64,000 nt of DNA from assembly GCA_028023455.1 (NCBI GenBank), contig JAQFVV010012670.1:1035001-1099000 (forward strand), in the 5' to 3' direction. Source of the DNA: Epiperipatus broadwayi. Lineage: Eukaryota; Onychophora; Udeonychophora; Euonychophora; Peripatidae. Position numbers and translations under genes: made by a program. Below the pieces are notes generated by a model. That model did no database searches, was not told where the DNA came from, and saw only the letters and a program-made list of their open reading frames with translations. Shown piece after piece: positions 12,719-25,775 of the stretch (within the stretch, counting starts at the first letter, position 1; each line of letters opens with the position of its first letter).

Positions 12719-13008
12719 AAATATTGTAAAATACTCTCTAACTAGCATAAGACAGTAATTAACATGAGTAGAGCAGTCATCTATTTTTGTACCTCACTTA
12801 TTAATATAGGAAACTCTTAGGTTAGAAAGAATGAATGTTTAAATCCATGAAACATATTTAGCATTGCATGATTGATTTTAATATTTTTTCTAACCTAAGT
12901 GCTTGAGACAAATCTCTTTATTAATAAATAAGGCATAAGAATAGATGACTAATCTATTTTTGTTAATTAGCGTCTTACACTAGGTTAAAGAATATTTTAA
13001 AATATTTA
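12719..13008. mobile_element. 290-bp foldback (inverted-repeat) element
   Basis: The outer ends AATATTGTAAAATACTCT and AGAATATTTTAAAATATT are near reverse complements. The complementarity continues inward through TAACTAGCATAAGAC against GTCTTACACTAGGTTA, then TAATTAACA against TGTTAATTA, and ends at TCTTAGGTTAGAAA against TTTCTAACCTAAG. Arms are about 100 bp with a central loop of about 55 bp. No transposase is present, so it is a MITE-like or foldback element of unknown class. Confidence 0.7.
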
Positions 13009-13194
13009 TTGTTTACAAGTAAGAGATGACAGTAAAAAATAGATTTTACTCTATGTCAAATAAAGTTGCATTTAACTGAGACTTTTAACCAATCAAAAGG
13101 AAATTGGATTACAGGTAAATATGAATCTGAAAATATAACTATTACTAGCAAAGAATTAACTATAATTCATTTGCATATTGAGTAGTCTGGGAAT

Positions 13195-16100
13195 AAGGCA
13201 TGGGTCCCATGCCACCCAGAGTGTCTCCAGGTTGCGGATAGGGGTATGGCCTTCAGATATGAAGGTTAGCTGCCTGCCAATAAGCAGAGTACTGTAAATA
13301 AGCAGTCGCTGACAATGGGACAACATTCACTATCAGGAAGTGGTGAAGGAGACAGTGGCATGTTTACTTCTTAAAATGCCATAATTCCTATGATGGTGGA
13401 TGTATAATGGTGAGTGTTGACCGCCATTAAATAAGTCAACACCCCGCTGGGTCAGCAATGGCATTCTTCCAAATCAGCGGAAGATCACTACAGGTGGCAA
13501 TGATGAGGAGGAAGTGGTAGTTGGATTTTCATTTTATGGGATTTGGGTAGTGCACCAAGCCTATTATAGAGGTTATTGCTGGGCAAAGAAGGCAATGGGA
13601 AAACACTTTGTCTTATAATCCCCTTGTTTTATTATGAGTATGTCTACAGGAATCATTACATTTGGTGTAGAGACCTTAGTTAAGAATAACCTTGGTGTCT
13701 GGCCCTGCAGGAGTGGACATGAGACTACTCAGGTCATCAACCTGTGAAATCCTCATAAATATAATTCATTGAGAGGGGATACACTGAGAATTGGAATGTG
13801 GAATGTTAGATCTTTGAGGAGAGGTGGGAAATAGGAGAATTTGAAAAGAGAGTTGCATTTGAATAATATTGATGTTATGAAATTAAGTGAAGTGAGATGG
13901 GAGGGATGTGGTGAAGTAAGTTAGTGGAGATATAAAGTTGTTTTATTAAGTTGGTGATAGGTCAATTAATGGAGTTGGCATTGCTGTGAGGAAGAAAATA
14001 TGGAATAGTGTGGCAAAGGTTGATGGTATTAATGATAGGTTGATGGTGATGAGAATAAATGAGATTTGGTAATTGTACAAATTTATATGCCAACTAGTAG
14101 TCATGATGATGTTGAAATTTATGAAATGTATGAGAAGATAGAAGAAAGTATTCAATGTGAAGGAAAAAATTCATGTATATCGCTATTGGGGGATTGGAAT
14201 GCTGTTGTGGGGAAAGGTAGGGAAGGAAAAATTGTTGTAAATTATGGTATTGGAAAAAAAAATGAGAGGGGTAGTCGATTTGTACAATTTTCTAAAGAGA
14301 ATGGGTTTGTCATTGCAAACACTTGTTTTAAAAATCATATTAGAAGATTGTATACATGGAAAGCTCTAGGTAACAAAGAACGTTATCAAATTGATTATAT
14401 ATTGATTCAGGATAGATATAAGAATGCTATTAAGGGTTCCCATGCTTTGCCTGGTGCTGATATAGATTTGGATCATAATTTGGTGATGGATAAATTAAAG
14501 TTGAGTTTAAAAAGAATTAAAAGAGGGAAAAGATACACAAGATGGGACTTGGATAAATTGAGACAAATGGAAAAAGGAAAATTTGGTTTAGTATGTGAAA
14601 ATGAATTTAAAAGAATTGTTCAGGATGGGAAATATATTAATAAGTCTGATGAGTTTTGGAATAGAATTAAAAAAGGATTCTTGAAAATAGAAAAAGATGA
14701 AATAGGTATTATTCATGCGAGAAAAGCGAAACGACCTTGGATAACTGAAGGTATGTTGGAAAAGATGGAAGTGCGGAGATGATGAAAGAATGTAAATACT
14801 GAGGAAGGGCAAAAGGCATATAGGGAATTTAATAATGAATTGAGAAGAGAAACAGATTTAGCAAAAGAAAAGTGGTTGGAGCAAGAATGTAAAGAGATAG
14901 AAAGGCTTCAACAGATGAAAAGATATGATCTGGCATTTGATAGAATACGAAGTATCACTTGAGAAAAAAAGACATGGGTAGCAAGTGAGATTGCAGATAA
15001 GAATGGAAGGAGGTTAACTGATAGTAATGATATATTAAAAAGATGGGAAGAATATATTTGGTATCTGTTTAGTAGAGGAAATAATTTAATTAGTTATGAA
15101 CTTGAAAATGAAAAAGATGTTACAATAGATGATAGAGGTATGGACATACTGCCAGATGAAGTAAGAAAGGCAATCACACAAATGAAGAATGGTAAGGCTG
15201 TTGGATTTGATGCAGTACCTATAGAATTTTTGAGAGAAATGGGAGAATTTACTATGAAGGAAATAGTTGGACTTTTCAATTTGATATATAATAGTGGAGT
15301 TTGGCCTGAAGATTTTTTTAAGAACTATAGTGATTCCAATTGCTAAAAAGAAGAACGCTGTTAAATGTGAAGAGTATAGGACAATAAGTTTGTTGTCTCA
15401 TATTTCTAAAGTGTTATTGAGGATTTTAACTCAAAGGATTTATGGGAAGGTTGATTATTATATTGGTGAAGAACAGTTTGGTTTTCGGAAAGGGAAAAGC
15501 ACAAGAGATGCCATTGGTATTGTTAGGATAATTGCAGAAAGATATATTGAAAGAGATAAAGGAATTGCTATATGTTTTATGGATTTAGAAAAGGCATTTA
15601 ATAGAGTAAGCTGGAATAAACTGATGTCTATCTTAAGAGATAAAGGAGTATTTTGGAAAGAAAGATGATTGATATGGACTATGTATAATGGTCAAAGGGT
15701 AAGAGTTAGATTTGGGTGTAATGAGACTGATGAAGTGAATATAGAAAGTGGAGTTAGGCAAGGGTGTAGTATGTCACCTGTTTTGTTTAATATTTATTTA
15801 GAAGATATGCCAAATAATTATTTGGACTGTGGAGGAGCAAATGTTGGAGGGAGTGTAATAAAGTGTATAAGATTTGCAGATGATATGGCTCTTATTGCTG
15901 AGGAGGAAAAGGATCTTCAGAATATGTTGAATAAATTGGAAGAAGGATGTATCACATATGGAATGAAGATTAATATTGAAAGGACTAAGTGTTTATGGAT
16001 AGGGAGAGATGTAAAAAGACTGCAAATTGGAATCCATGATGAAGAGATTTAGATATTTGGGTAGTTGGTTGAGTGAAGATGGGAGAAGTGAAGATGAAGT

Positions 16101-16640
16101 TAAAAGAAGAATAGCATTGGCAAAGGTGACATTTGTAAAGAGAAAGAAGATATTTTGTGGACCTATGGAAAGAGAATTAAGGAAGAGATTAATTAAATGT
16201 TATGTGTGGAGTGTATTACTGTATGGCTGTGAGACAAAGACATTGAATAATAGAATTAAAAAATGTTTGGAAGCTTTTGAGATGTGGACATGGAGAAAAA
16301 TGGAAAACATCAGTTGGATGAGTAGAGTAACAAATGAAGAAGTTTTGAAAAGAGTTAATGATGAAAGAAGATTGATTGAAAACATCAGAGAGAGAAAGAA
16401 AGAGAAACTGGATTGGACATATATTAAGAAGAGATTATAGTTAGTGAAAGATGTTTTGGAGGGAATGGTGAGTGGAATTAAAAAGAGGGGACAGAAGAGA
16501 TTGACATTATTGGATGATATAAGAGATGGAAAGGCTTATGTGGAATTGAGGAGATGGGCAAGAAAGAGAATGGAATGGAAGAATAGATGAACTGATGTAG
16601 TGACTACTCTTTGGACCTGTCTATTGGACAGACTACTATT
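13195..16640 (+). mobile_element. Near full-length RTE-clade non-LTR retrotransposon
   Basis: This is one continuous LINE of about 3.4 kb, the usual RTE size. A 5' leader (13195-13790) containing the GCCTGCCAATAAGCAGAG and GGGTCAGCAATGGCATTC segments precedes an endonuclease-RT reading frame (13796-16590). A short 3' UTR then ends in a GATTGATTGATAG tail, the short tandem tail expected of RTE elements in place of poly-A. Base composition of the coding part is purine-rich on the plus strand, unlike its flanks. I did not find a clear target-site duplication. No other element interrupts it, so it is among the younger large insertions in the window. Confidence 0.88.
13796..16590 (+). pseudogene. 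Broken RTE endonuclease/reverse transcriptase ORF
   Basis: The apurinic-type endonuclease starts near 13796 with MWNVRSL and then LSEVRWEG. GDWNA lies at 14189-14203, YQIDYIL follows, and DLDHNLV stands where the family has SDHxLV. The linker (14783-15139) keeps RRETDLAKEKWLEQE-type sequence. In the RT, KNGKAVGFDAVP is near 15190, FMDLEKAF (motif A) near 15575, GVRQGCSMSPVLFNIYLED (motif B) near 15750, and FADD, the catalytic motif, at 15873-15884. The C-terminal YLGSWLSEDG and LLYGCET regions follow. Lesions are stops at 13832, 13922, 14780, near 14961, at 15666 and 16438, and frameshifts near 13925, 14062, 15311 (in a T run) and 16040. The catalytic residues are otherwise present, so decay looks recent. 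It is not functional as read. Confidence 0.88.
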
Positions 16641-16644
16641 GATT

Positions 16645-17350
16645 GATTGATAGAATAGTATTTAATTTGATCATCATGATTTTGTGGTTAGATAATATTT
16701 TAAAATGATGAGAACATCAACTTCTAATTAATCAGTTATGGTATTTAAATCTTACTTTTGACACATTAATGTGACCAGATAGATAGAAGCATTAGTTATT
16801 CTTTATAGTATTTCACTACATCTTCTTCTGTCACATTTGGTTGTCCAAAATAGGATATCATTATCAGCCGAAGGCTCTCAGTCATTTTCATCCTGTTACA
16901 ATCACATAGGTAAAACAAATAATAATCCAAATTCAAAGGTAGTGAGAGAATAATTAAAATTCAGCCAGGTAATTTTGAGTAGAGATTTTATTGATATGTT
17001 GAACAGTTAGAGAAAAAATAAATAAAATTGTACAATTTATTATATGTTGCACAATATAAGCATTCATCAATTAAGAATGTGTGTAAATGTACACAAATCA
17101 ACTAAAGATCGTTATTCAATAAATAAATTAACAATAATAAAAAAACTCTATGTTAAATCTTAATAAACAATATATTATTTAATAAGGTAAAAGAAAATTC
17201 TAATTAAGAAAAATATATTTGAATTCTTTACAATTAAAGGCTATAATTTACAACATCATAATAACATGTAATTATTAATACTGCTTATGCCTCACAGTAA
17301 GAGAAGTGTTAACAAGTAAAATATTTAAAATGAATAATTATTAAATTTGA
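16645..17350. other. AT-rich non-coding stretch
   Basis: No coding frame and no repeat shared with the rest of the window was recognised. Confidence 0.5.
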
Positions 17351-17353
17351 AAT

Positions 17354-17492
17354 AAACATGTCTCTGTTGTCAAGCGTTGTTAGCCGAAAGGTCAGCGCAG
17401 CCGTCTTGCAAGCAAGCAGTTGGTTGCAGACGGTTGTTGCGGGTTCGTCTCCCGGCCGATGCTATGACATATGGTGGAAAAAAACATGTCTC
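17354..17492 (+). mobile_element. tRNA-like SINE, copy 2, with target-site duplication
   Basis: AAACATGTCTC occurs at 17354-17364 and again at 17482-17492 and is the target-site duplication. Between them lie GTTGTCAAGCG, box A (TTAGCCGAAAGGTCAGC), a loop CTTGCAA, an extended variable region with GCAGTTGGTTGCAGACGG, box B (GCGGGTTCGTCTCCCGG), CCGATGCTATGACATATG and a short A-tail. It shares the longer variable region with the copy at 3850. The TSD and the A-tail show LINE-type retroposition. Confidence 0.85.
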
Positions 17493-17629
17493 AGTTATCT
17501 ATTTATTGATTAGAGAATGTTTAACTTTAATATTTATATCTACAATTCTTATAATTCACTAGCACTTTATATTTCACTTGGATTGTAAGTCTTAATTAAC
17601 TCTATTATTTAAAAAGTAGAGTTTTTTTT

Positions 17630-17885
17630 TTTTGATATAGTAGTTAATGCATCTACTACAAGACTTGAGTTTTGTCTTTAAATCGAGTGAAACTGAAACC
17701 TTTTCAAGTTATTAAAAAAGCCTAGATTTTTTTTCAAGTAAGTCAGATAATCATTTATGAAATGATTATCTAGATGTTATTAACTAGAAGTTAACGATCT
17801 AAATTAATATTGGCTGGTCAGGTGAAGATTAGTTCACTGGTCAAAACAAATATAATTGTAATGTGATTATCCATCACTAACTAAT
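17630..17885 (+). mobile_element. tRNA-derived SINE, second type, copy 2
   Basis: This copy has a weak tRNA-like head (TAGTAGTTAATGCATCTACTAC, then TTTAAATCGAGTG). Its body shares with 4632-4905 the ATAATCATTTATGAAATGATTAT-like segment, TTATTAACTAGAAG, TTGGCTGGTCAG and TATAATTGTAATGTG. It is more diverged than the first copy. Confidence 0.45.
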
Positions 17886-18327
17886 GATGGGTGAAATATC
17901 ATACTCCTATGGACTTTAATGCCATGGTACCTTCAATGTTTAAAACTTTAAAATAAAATAATGTTCAGAGGTTGATAATTGCTAAGTATTACTGATGACG
18001 AAAAAATACTATTCCTTGATTGTAGCTCTCTATTAAGTCTATCTGTCATCGGACAAAAAAGTAATATACATAAAATAATGAATTCTTTTATATTAATAAA
18101 TAATATTCTATTGATATGGGTAACAGCTTGTATCAGAGTGAAAAAGGTTATTTAAAAAAAAAGAATATTTGTGAGAAAGCACCTAAATAAAACTTGCTCT
18201 AATATATATATACATGCACACACAAATGTAATACAAATAAAATGTCCGTTAACGAAAGTACTTCTGCGGATTGAACGACTGTATATAATAGTTAATTACT
18301 GTTATATTTATTATTTTTATTGTTATT

Positions 18328-18359
<32 letters not shown>

Positions 18360-19235
18360 TAGTATAAAGCAAACCATTTTGTAATTAAAATGTAAAAGTA
18401 GATTTTAATTAATTAAATATAAATAATATTTACTCAGGCTTAACAAGAACATTGTTTTTATACGTAAAAAGTTCTTTTTAAATGTTATCACGCAATCATT
18501 AAAAAACAAGAAAAAAACAAAAGTGTTTTTACATATAAAATGTCAGGTGTGAAAATGATTTAATTATTATATGCAGATTATTGATTTTTCATTGCTAAAT
18601 TATTTTTTTAGTTATTTTAAGGGGTTATTATATGGATAAACTACATGGATTTCAGATAACGTAGTCTTTTTAACTTGTGAAATATTACAGAAACATTTCT
18701 TTATAAAAACCATTAGCTCCGGGCAGTCTAAAGCCGCTCTGCCACATTAGCAACTTCCCATAGCCGTTTATCTGTTTTAAGACTAAGAGCATATTTTATA
18801 TCATCCATAAACAATAATTAAAGATGAAAAGTGAGGGATGCTGCAAATAGATATCTACTTAATTATAGACTACTGACCAGACCTGGCTGGCCAATTACTG
18901 ATTGAAGTGTTACTGTATTATTTGGGGGTAAGGGGGGGAGAATAACTTGGCCTAGGTTAAAATCTGAAATGTGGCTAAAGATAGCTTATGTTAACAAAGA
19001 AATATATAAATTTTATTTTTTTATTCAAAAAAGAAAGTCCAGTGAGTGTAATATGCAGTTGACCTTCCAAGTAAAATATTTTTTACATAAATTAAGCAGT
19101 TTTATTGATCGTATTTGGAAATCTGTAAAATATTAGAATATATACTTACATTGACCTTATGTTTAGAATTTAGTGCAACCAGGTGTTATTTCATAATCTA
19201 GGTTCAAATTCGAGTTAGCTTGAATTTGAATTTTT
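17886..19235. other. AT-rich non-coding stretch with a (CA)n(TA)n tract
   Basis: No gene recognised. A (CA)n-(TA)n dinucleotide run lies at 18328-18360. A possible tRNA-like fragment at 18715-18775 is listed separately. Confidence 0.5.
18715..18775 (-). other. Possible tRNA-derived fragment
   Basis: On the minus strand, GTGGCAGAGCGGCTTTAGAC resembles the D-arm/box A of a leucine- or serine-type tRNA, followed by TGCCCGGAGC. I see no T-arm, so this is at best the 5' half of a tRNA-derived repeat. Confidence 0.25.
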
Positions 19236-19239
19236 TTTA

Positions 19240-19415
19240 TGAAAAGGCTTGGTGATTATTTATCTTTTCTACATGTGTGTGGTCATGTGTATCAGTAATA
19301 TGAGATAGTGTGGATGTTTGAAAGTCTGAGTTCAAATCCCCTATATTTACAATTAGGTTCCAGGTACATGAAAAGTGCATGTATTTCAAATATTTATATA
19401 GTTAATTATAATTAC
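19240..19415 (+). mobile_element. Family A element, 3' arm fragment
   Basis: It contains TGATTATTTATCTTTTC, ACATGTGTGTGGTCATGTGT, TATGAGATAGTGTGGA, GAAAGTCTGAGTTCAAATCC and the terminal extension TTTACAATTAGGTTCCAGG. That extension is also seen at 25380 and 51497. The hammerhead is not included. Confidence 0.75.
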
Positions 19416-22400
19416 CTTTTAAATATTGATTGGTAAAAGAGATTTAGCTATCATTATCAAAAGAATAAAACAAGTGTGGTGACATCATTTTAGTCTTGTG
19501 AATAAAAGTTTCTTCATATGGATTTCAGTGGGTGAAATCTTTATTATATAATGAGTTATTTAAAATCTGCTTATTCTTTGCTATAATTCCCCCTCTCTCT
19601 CTTTCTCACATGCCTATATGTTGGAAACTTTTCAATATTACATTTAATGTATGTCTAAAAAAAAAAAAAAGGAAAAGAAAAAAACTCAACTTTAAAGAAG
19701 AATATGAAAAAAAAAGATATGTGCCAAAAATCCATTCAATATTATAATTTTTTAAATCTCTATTTTTATTTTATTATTTAAACATTCAGAGTTACTTCTT
19801 TCTTTAAGGTCTATAATAAATAACCACTATCTTCTATTACTTATCTCCCTCAACTCTTTTAAACATATCTACCATAATTTCATTACTTCTAAATCCTCTT
19901 TCACTTTTCTGTTTCTTCAAAAATAATCTTTCATTTACTTCTTATTTAATACATAAATAAACACAGTTTAAACTTTTTTTTTTTAGTCTTAAATCTATTA
20001 TTTTTAAAACTCATACGAGAAAAATATCCATTCTTCTCTCTTTTTTTTTCTCTTAATTTTTTTTAAGTCTTTCCCTCATATAAAGTTATACTCTAAATTC
20101 AACATTTAGCATAATGCTTATTTAATAACATAAAAGATAATTCAGATCCTCTTTTTAAAATATAAAATGCAGAAGCTACAAATTTAATGTCAATATTCAT
20201 TATTTAGCATATGGATTTTTTAAACAGATTAACTAATAACTATATATAATTTAAAAAATATGTAGAAATTTTAATAAAGATAAAAATGAATTAGTGTTTT
20301 TAAATCATTAAATTCTATTATTGTAACCATAGAGTTGACAGTCATTAATTATGTGATTCATGGTTGTGATTTGTCAATTACATCTTCATAAGTCAGTAGC
20401 TATTAATATTTTATATACAAAGCAGATGAATGCCATATCTGCTGGTTATTCTAATTCTGTGGAAGATACTTCAGTCATATCTAGGAAGATTAAATCCATT
20501 TGATTTTACTATTGCATATGAAAAAGTACATTTGTTTGAAAACTTATAAAAAGTCTATTTTTTATGCCATAATTCTTTGATTGTAAATTCTTGGTTGAAC
20601 ATCCAAAAAAAGGATCTTAATTTGAGATATATCTTGGGTGGTGAAACTGTTTTTTGAGTTGTTGACAAGACAAAACTATTTTTTAATATATTTATGAGAG
20701 GCAAATTTTTTTCTGATATCTAGTGAAAAAATATGTGAAGGAACAGGAAGATGCTACAAAGGAGTAAGCCTAAGTAGACGAGTAATATTTTTCATAATAA
20801 TATTCAATAGAATATCTAAAAATTTAGTGTTGACACTTCTTAGAGGCATTTATTTAAATATATATTGTACCGCTTATGAGAGCGGTCCACATAAATTACA
20901 ATTATTCAAAAATAAAAGGATCTCATAAATAATGCAAGAAGTTTTAAACTTGATTAATAAATAATAAAATCACTAAGCTGTCTGTAAATAATTGAATTAA
21001 AGCATCTCATAAAAAAAGAGAAAATCTAAAAGAGTTTAAAAAGTTATTCATACCAACATTTATAACAAGCAAAAGTAGTTGATTTTCAAATAATTAAAAT
21101 TATCTCTTTTCATTTAAGTTAAAGAAAAAAACAGGAAATCTTAAAACTAAAAAAAAAGAAATCTCTTTTCATTTAAATTATTTATTAGAATAAAATACAC
21201 ATGTGCATAAATAACAAGTGATAAATGTGTGCATGTTAAAAATATTAAAAAGAAAAACAAATGAAAGTGTGTAATTGGAAAACCTCTCAAAGATTTAAAT
21301 AGAAACATAAGCTATATAAAAACAGAATTTGCAATGGCTACTAATTAAAAAATCTACAAAACAACAAATTAGCAATGGCTACCAACTGAAAACAGGATTA
21401 AAACCTTATCAACAGAATGTAATAAAAAACAGTGGATGAATTTCAACAACAGATATAGCTGGCAGATATAAAAACTAATTAACAAAGTGACCACAGGTCA
21501 TCACATAAATAGTCCAGTTTTTCATCATTCAATCAGTTCAGTTCAGTCAATCAGTCAATCAATCAGTGTTTACCAGGACAATGCAGTGCTAACATCCATT
21601 GGAATCATATGCTCTTGCTCCAGCTGGAGTCTGATGGAACCAGCAGCCTTCCCAGTAAAAGCAATGCCTATCTAATAACTTGAAAAAACTGCCAGGGATA
21701 TCTAACTATCTTAAAGAATAGTGTCACAAAATAGTAAGCATAGAAACCTTCACAAAAACCTCCAATCTAACCTGTTGGAAAAACTCACCTGAAGCAGCAA
21801 ACAGAATAATTCAACATCCAAAATCCTATAGGTAAGGAATAACATTTCTTATTTCCATTTCTGATATTAAAGTAACCATTGAAATGATTTGAAGCCTCCA
21901 GAGTCAATTAATAAATGAATTCTATAATCGCATAAAACAAACTATTAATATGCATGTTTTTGAAATGTATATATTAATGCTTTATGATATATTAATTTCA
22001 TGCATTTATTTAATGCTTCATGTTATCTTATATTTTATTGTATGAATTAAGAATGTGTGTGGTCATTATATAGAATATCATTGGTAGACTAATTAAGATT
22101 TTATAAAAGTAGTTTAAAAATTATAATAATAAGTATTTAGCTAAAATAAATTATCATTAACATTTAATATTTTGTCGGTCAATTCTTTTACCACTAAATA
22201 AAGTAACAATATATTATATTATTCTTTTGATAGAGCTAGTTGGGATATCTTAGGCACTGAAATAGTTTGCCATCATTCAAAGCATGTTATTTACTTCAGT
22301 AATTAACTGGCGCCTGAGGTTTACTCCAAAATAAAAAAGAGCTTTGAATGATAGATGTTGAATTCTGCAGCTGAGAAGACATCTGTGTCCTGGAAATTTA

Positions 22401-23855
22401 GCCACAGTTATATATCTGATATATGTAGCTTGGCTTGGATACAGGTACTCTTTGGTTACTCTCTTCTCTGCCTAAGAGGCTGGTGTGGAGCAATAATTAG
22501 ATTGCATTGGTGTAGATCAAAGATATGTTATAATTGTATCATATTTTTGCATAAAAGTTTACAATATTGTTTCACAAGTTATGTTATTTAAAGACTCAAA
22601 AGTACATATAGATTTTGTTTCCTCCCTCAAGTGATCTATGAAACATCCCACCTGGTTCAATATATATAAAACAACAACAAAAATTTGGATGCCAATTAAG
22701 TTTGTGCTTGTAATCATTTTGAAATCTAAAGACCAGCCAAAAACACTACTACCACATCCAACCAATATATGATATAAATATTAAATAAAAGTACTTTAAA
22801 TTCATATTTGAGAAATTATAAGCTATTAAAAATAATATGCTTTATTTCATATGGGCATATAATCTTTTAGTATTTGGAAATTACAAGCTTGGTTTGATCA
22901 GATTTCTGCAACTTTTGCATGATACTTGTATCAGCCAAACCATCCTCTCTCCTTGCAAATTCGGGTGTTTGGCACCACCTTATTTCAAATATTTTATGAA
23001 AATAAATTAAAAAAAAAATCCCTAATAAAATAAAGCATATTATTTTTACTAGCTTATAATTTCTAAAATATGAATTTAAAGTATTTTTATTCAATATTTA
23101 TATTATTTATCAGTTGTATGTGTCAGCGGTGTTTTTTAGATTTCAAAATGACTGTGGGCACAAACTAAATCAGAAACGAAATTTGATTATATATATTCGC
23201 ATATGTATATATTAGGAAAATTGTAAAAGAAAAAAAAAAGGTGATATGATAAAAAGTAATTGTAAAAATCTTAGCCTTTTTAGTTAAAGAAAATAGTCTG
23301 ATGTAACTAATGGAACAGTTTTTGGGCTGAAGGCTAAGGGTAATTGAATTAAGCAAGTATACTATTCATTTTTAATTAGAGCAATAAGTGAATTTACTGA
23401 AACTGCAAATTAAAAATTACCATTTAAAATAAAGCCCATTAATACCAAAAACAAAAAGGATTTTTTTCCAATAATAAACTGAAATTGTAAATTGCTAAAA
23501 AGTATATTAATTCAAAAATAATTAAAAAAAAAAAAAAACTAACAAACTTTATCACTTTTTTTTCATTTTAAAATAAAAATTACTAATTTATCACAACACA
23601 AACTATCCTTAACTATTTTTGAACAAATTATTTCAAAATTCTTATTTCTAATCATTAGTAATGCAAAAGAAAAACTAATAAAAAAATAAAAGTAGTAGAC
23701 AGCATATTATATAATAAAAAGTTCGCTATTCTTCATGGAAAGAATTGGAGATGAATACATAGATATAATTATATGGATGTACGTAATCTTATCACATATC
23801 TTCAAATAATTAAAAAGAATGTACACACACACATATATATATAAAGTATTAAACC
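19416..23855. other. AT-rich non-coding stretch
   Basis: I found no supported gene over 4.4 kb. Short frames near 21.5 and 22.4 kb have mixed composition but no motif, no splice context and no support. Poly-T and poly-A runs are common. No copies of families A or B lie here, which makes it the longest repeat-poor part of the first half. Confidence 0.45.
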
Positions 23856-23861
23856 ACTAAA

Positions 23862-24140
23862 CATCATATGATAATCATTCTTTATGCTTATATAAGCTGT
23901 TTACACAGAGGCATAACTCTCCATACAGTAGCACCACTCAGTGCAAGCCAAAATAATCAATGGATGCAGGAAGGTTTGTGCATAAAATCCCTATCTAGTG
24001 CATACACATCCAATATCCCCAGACTAATTTCTAGCTTGTGACTTTTATCAATGATGAGCCTTGGATCTGAGAGCACTGCACCTAGATTTTAGGATCTAAA
24101 GTAAACCTCCAGCTACTGTATGAAGAGTTTTGCCTTTATA
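23862..24140 (-). mobile_element. Family B element, single arm with decayed hammerhead
   Basis: It starts with CCACTAAACATCATATGAT and CTTTATGCTTATA, then CAGAGGCATAACTCTCC, then the conserved GTGCATAAAATCCCTATCTA and the ribozyme region on the minus strand. It ends with GATCTAAAGTAAACCTCCAGC and an inverted GAGTTTTGCCTTTA. The hammerhead core reads TTGATAA instead of CTGATGA. Confidence 0.75.
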
Positions 24141-24802
24141 TAAAGAAAATATTGAGCAATTCTCTAATGCTACTAAGAAATACATTGCTATAAATCTCAA
24201 GTTCTTTAGCTAAAAATAGACTGAGATGATTAGGTAGTAAAATATTAGAACTAAGCAACAACAAATGATTGTTTTGCTATTGCTTGCCTATTTAGTAGAA
24301 TAGTGAATTTGCTCAACAGTTTGATATACATCTATGTATCAATTTATGATAATGTTATTTTGATTTAAAAGGTTTCCACAAAGTTTACTTATATATTTCT
24401 AGTGTAGTTGATAATAAAATGTCAATTGAAACTGGACTATGAGCTTAATATGTGAACATTGCATTACACTATACATTTTTATGTTTAAAATATCCTACTT
24501 GCAAAATAGTATATACAGTGGTAACCATTCAGTTATTTTCTGATGATACTCCACTCTTTGGCTCTTTACTTTAAAGCAGGAGTCATAGTGGATGGCTCTG
24601 AACTCACATGTGGCTTTTTGCTGAAAAAATTGTGACCCTTATTTTGAATAAAAATTAGTTGTGGCCACAACAAACCAATCATTACCACAAAATAATTTTT
24701 AATAGAGACATTATTATTGGAATAGAATATATTATATATGTTGATAATTTCATTATATATATATATATATATATATATATGGGATATGAACTCAGATAAT
24801 TT

Positions 24803-24834
<32 letters not shown>

Positions 24835-24926
24835 GGGATTTGAACTCAGACTTTCAAGCACCTTTCAATTATCCACACTATCTCATATCACTGATACACA
24901 TGATCACACACCTGTAGAAAAGCTCA

Positions 24927-24985
24927 ATAATCACCAATATACTTATTTCGGGCTGAACCAGCACTCATCAGTTGGTCCAGATTAT
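24927..24985 (-). ncRNA. Hammerhead ribozyme, family A, left arm
   Basis: Minus strand, 5' to 3': outer stem I ATAATC, bulge TGG, inner stem I ACCAA, core CTGATGA, stem II GTGCT-loop GGTTC-AGCCC (one mismatch), core GAAA, short stem III TAAGTA, cleavage dinucleotide TA, inner stem I TTGGT, outer stem I GATTAT. All parts of a type I hammerhead are present in order. The predicted scissile bond follows the TA. The stem III palindrome is slightly damaged (TAAGTA where the consensus is TACGTA). Activity has not been tested. Confidence 0.62.
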
Positions 24986-25221
24986 CATATCTTGCACACA
25001 CATATATAATCAGTGCTCATTTTATATTAAGATAGCAAATCTTCCTACTTTAATGGGCAGGCTTCAATTTACTTCAACCTCCAACTCTTCAGCCATACAA
25101 ATCATTGAAAATCTGAAGATGAAGAGTTGGAGGTTGAAATAGATTGAAAACTCCATTAAAGTATGAAGATTTGCTATCTTAATATAAACTAAACACTGAT
25201 TATATATGTGTATGAGAGATG

Positions 25222-25277
25222 ATAATCTGGACCAATTGATGAGTGCTGGTTTAGCACAAAATACGTTTATTGGTGGT
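25222..25277 (+). ncRNA. Hammerhead ribozyme, family A, right arm, degenerate
   Basis: Stem II is perfect (GTGCT-GGTTT-AGCAC), and both parts of stem I are still there (ATAATC and ACCAA opposite TTGGT and GGTTAT). The two core strands are mutated: TTGATGA for CTGATGA and AAAA for GAAA. It is probably inactive. Confidence 0.45.
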
Positions 25278-25775
25278 TATTAATCTTTTCTACATGTGTG
25301 TGATCATGCGTATCCATGATATGAGATAGTGTGGATAGTTGAAAGGTGCTTGAAAGTCTGAGTTCAAATCCCCTACATTTACAATTAGGCTTCAGGTATA
25401 TGAAGAGTGCCTGTATTTCAAATATTAATATATATATATAATTTATCATAAACATGGAAATAAACCTACATATATGTTCCAAAACAGATATCTGAAGAAA
25501 GTCCGGTATTTACAATATACTAGTATTAATTTATTATATCAGAAGAAATAAAATAATCTGCTTGGTTATAAATGACTTCCCAATATATTTTTAGGAATTA
25601 TCAAAGTTGCATAGCTTTTTCGTTTATGGCTGTTTCATATAAATAATTATTTGACATTTCATATAGCATATTTGTTTTTTTGTTTTTAATATAAATTTAT
25701 TATATTTATTTAAATATGTTTTCTGATTAATGAAAATTTGCAAAAAAAGTGCTGTTTATTTATTTAAATAAACAA

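Larger units (their letters stand above)
24740..25436. mobile_element. Family A element, complete foldback copy
   Basis: This is the reference copy of family A. A long (TA)n tract leads into GGGATTTGAACTCAGACTTT. The left arm carries CACATGATCACACACCTG, a hammerhead on the minus strand, an ATAATCAGTGCTC segment, TTATATTAAGATAGCAAATC and CTCCAACTCTTCAGCCAT, ending at a turn near 25110 (ATTGAAAATCTGAAGATG). The right arm repeats all of this in inverted order, including a hammerhead on the plus strand, and ends GTCTGAGTTCAAATCCCC plus TTTACAATTAGGCTTCAGG. Arms are about 280 bp. There is no ORF. Confidence 0.85.
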
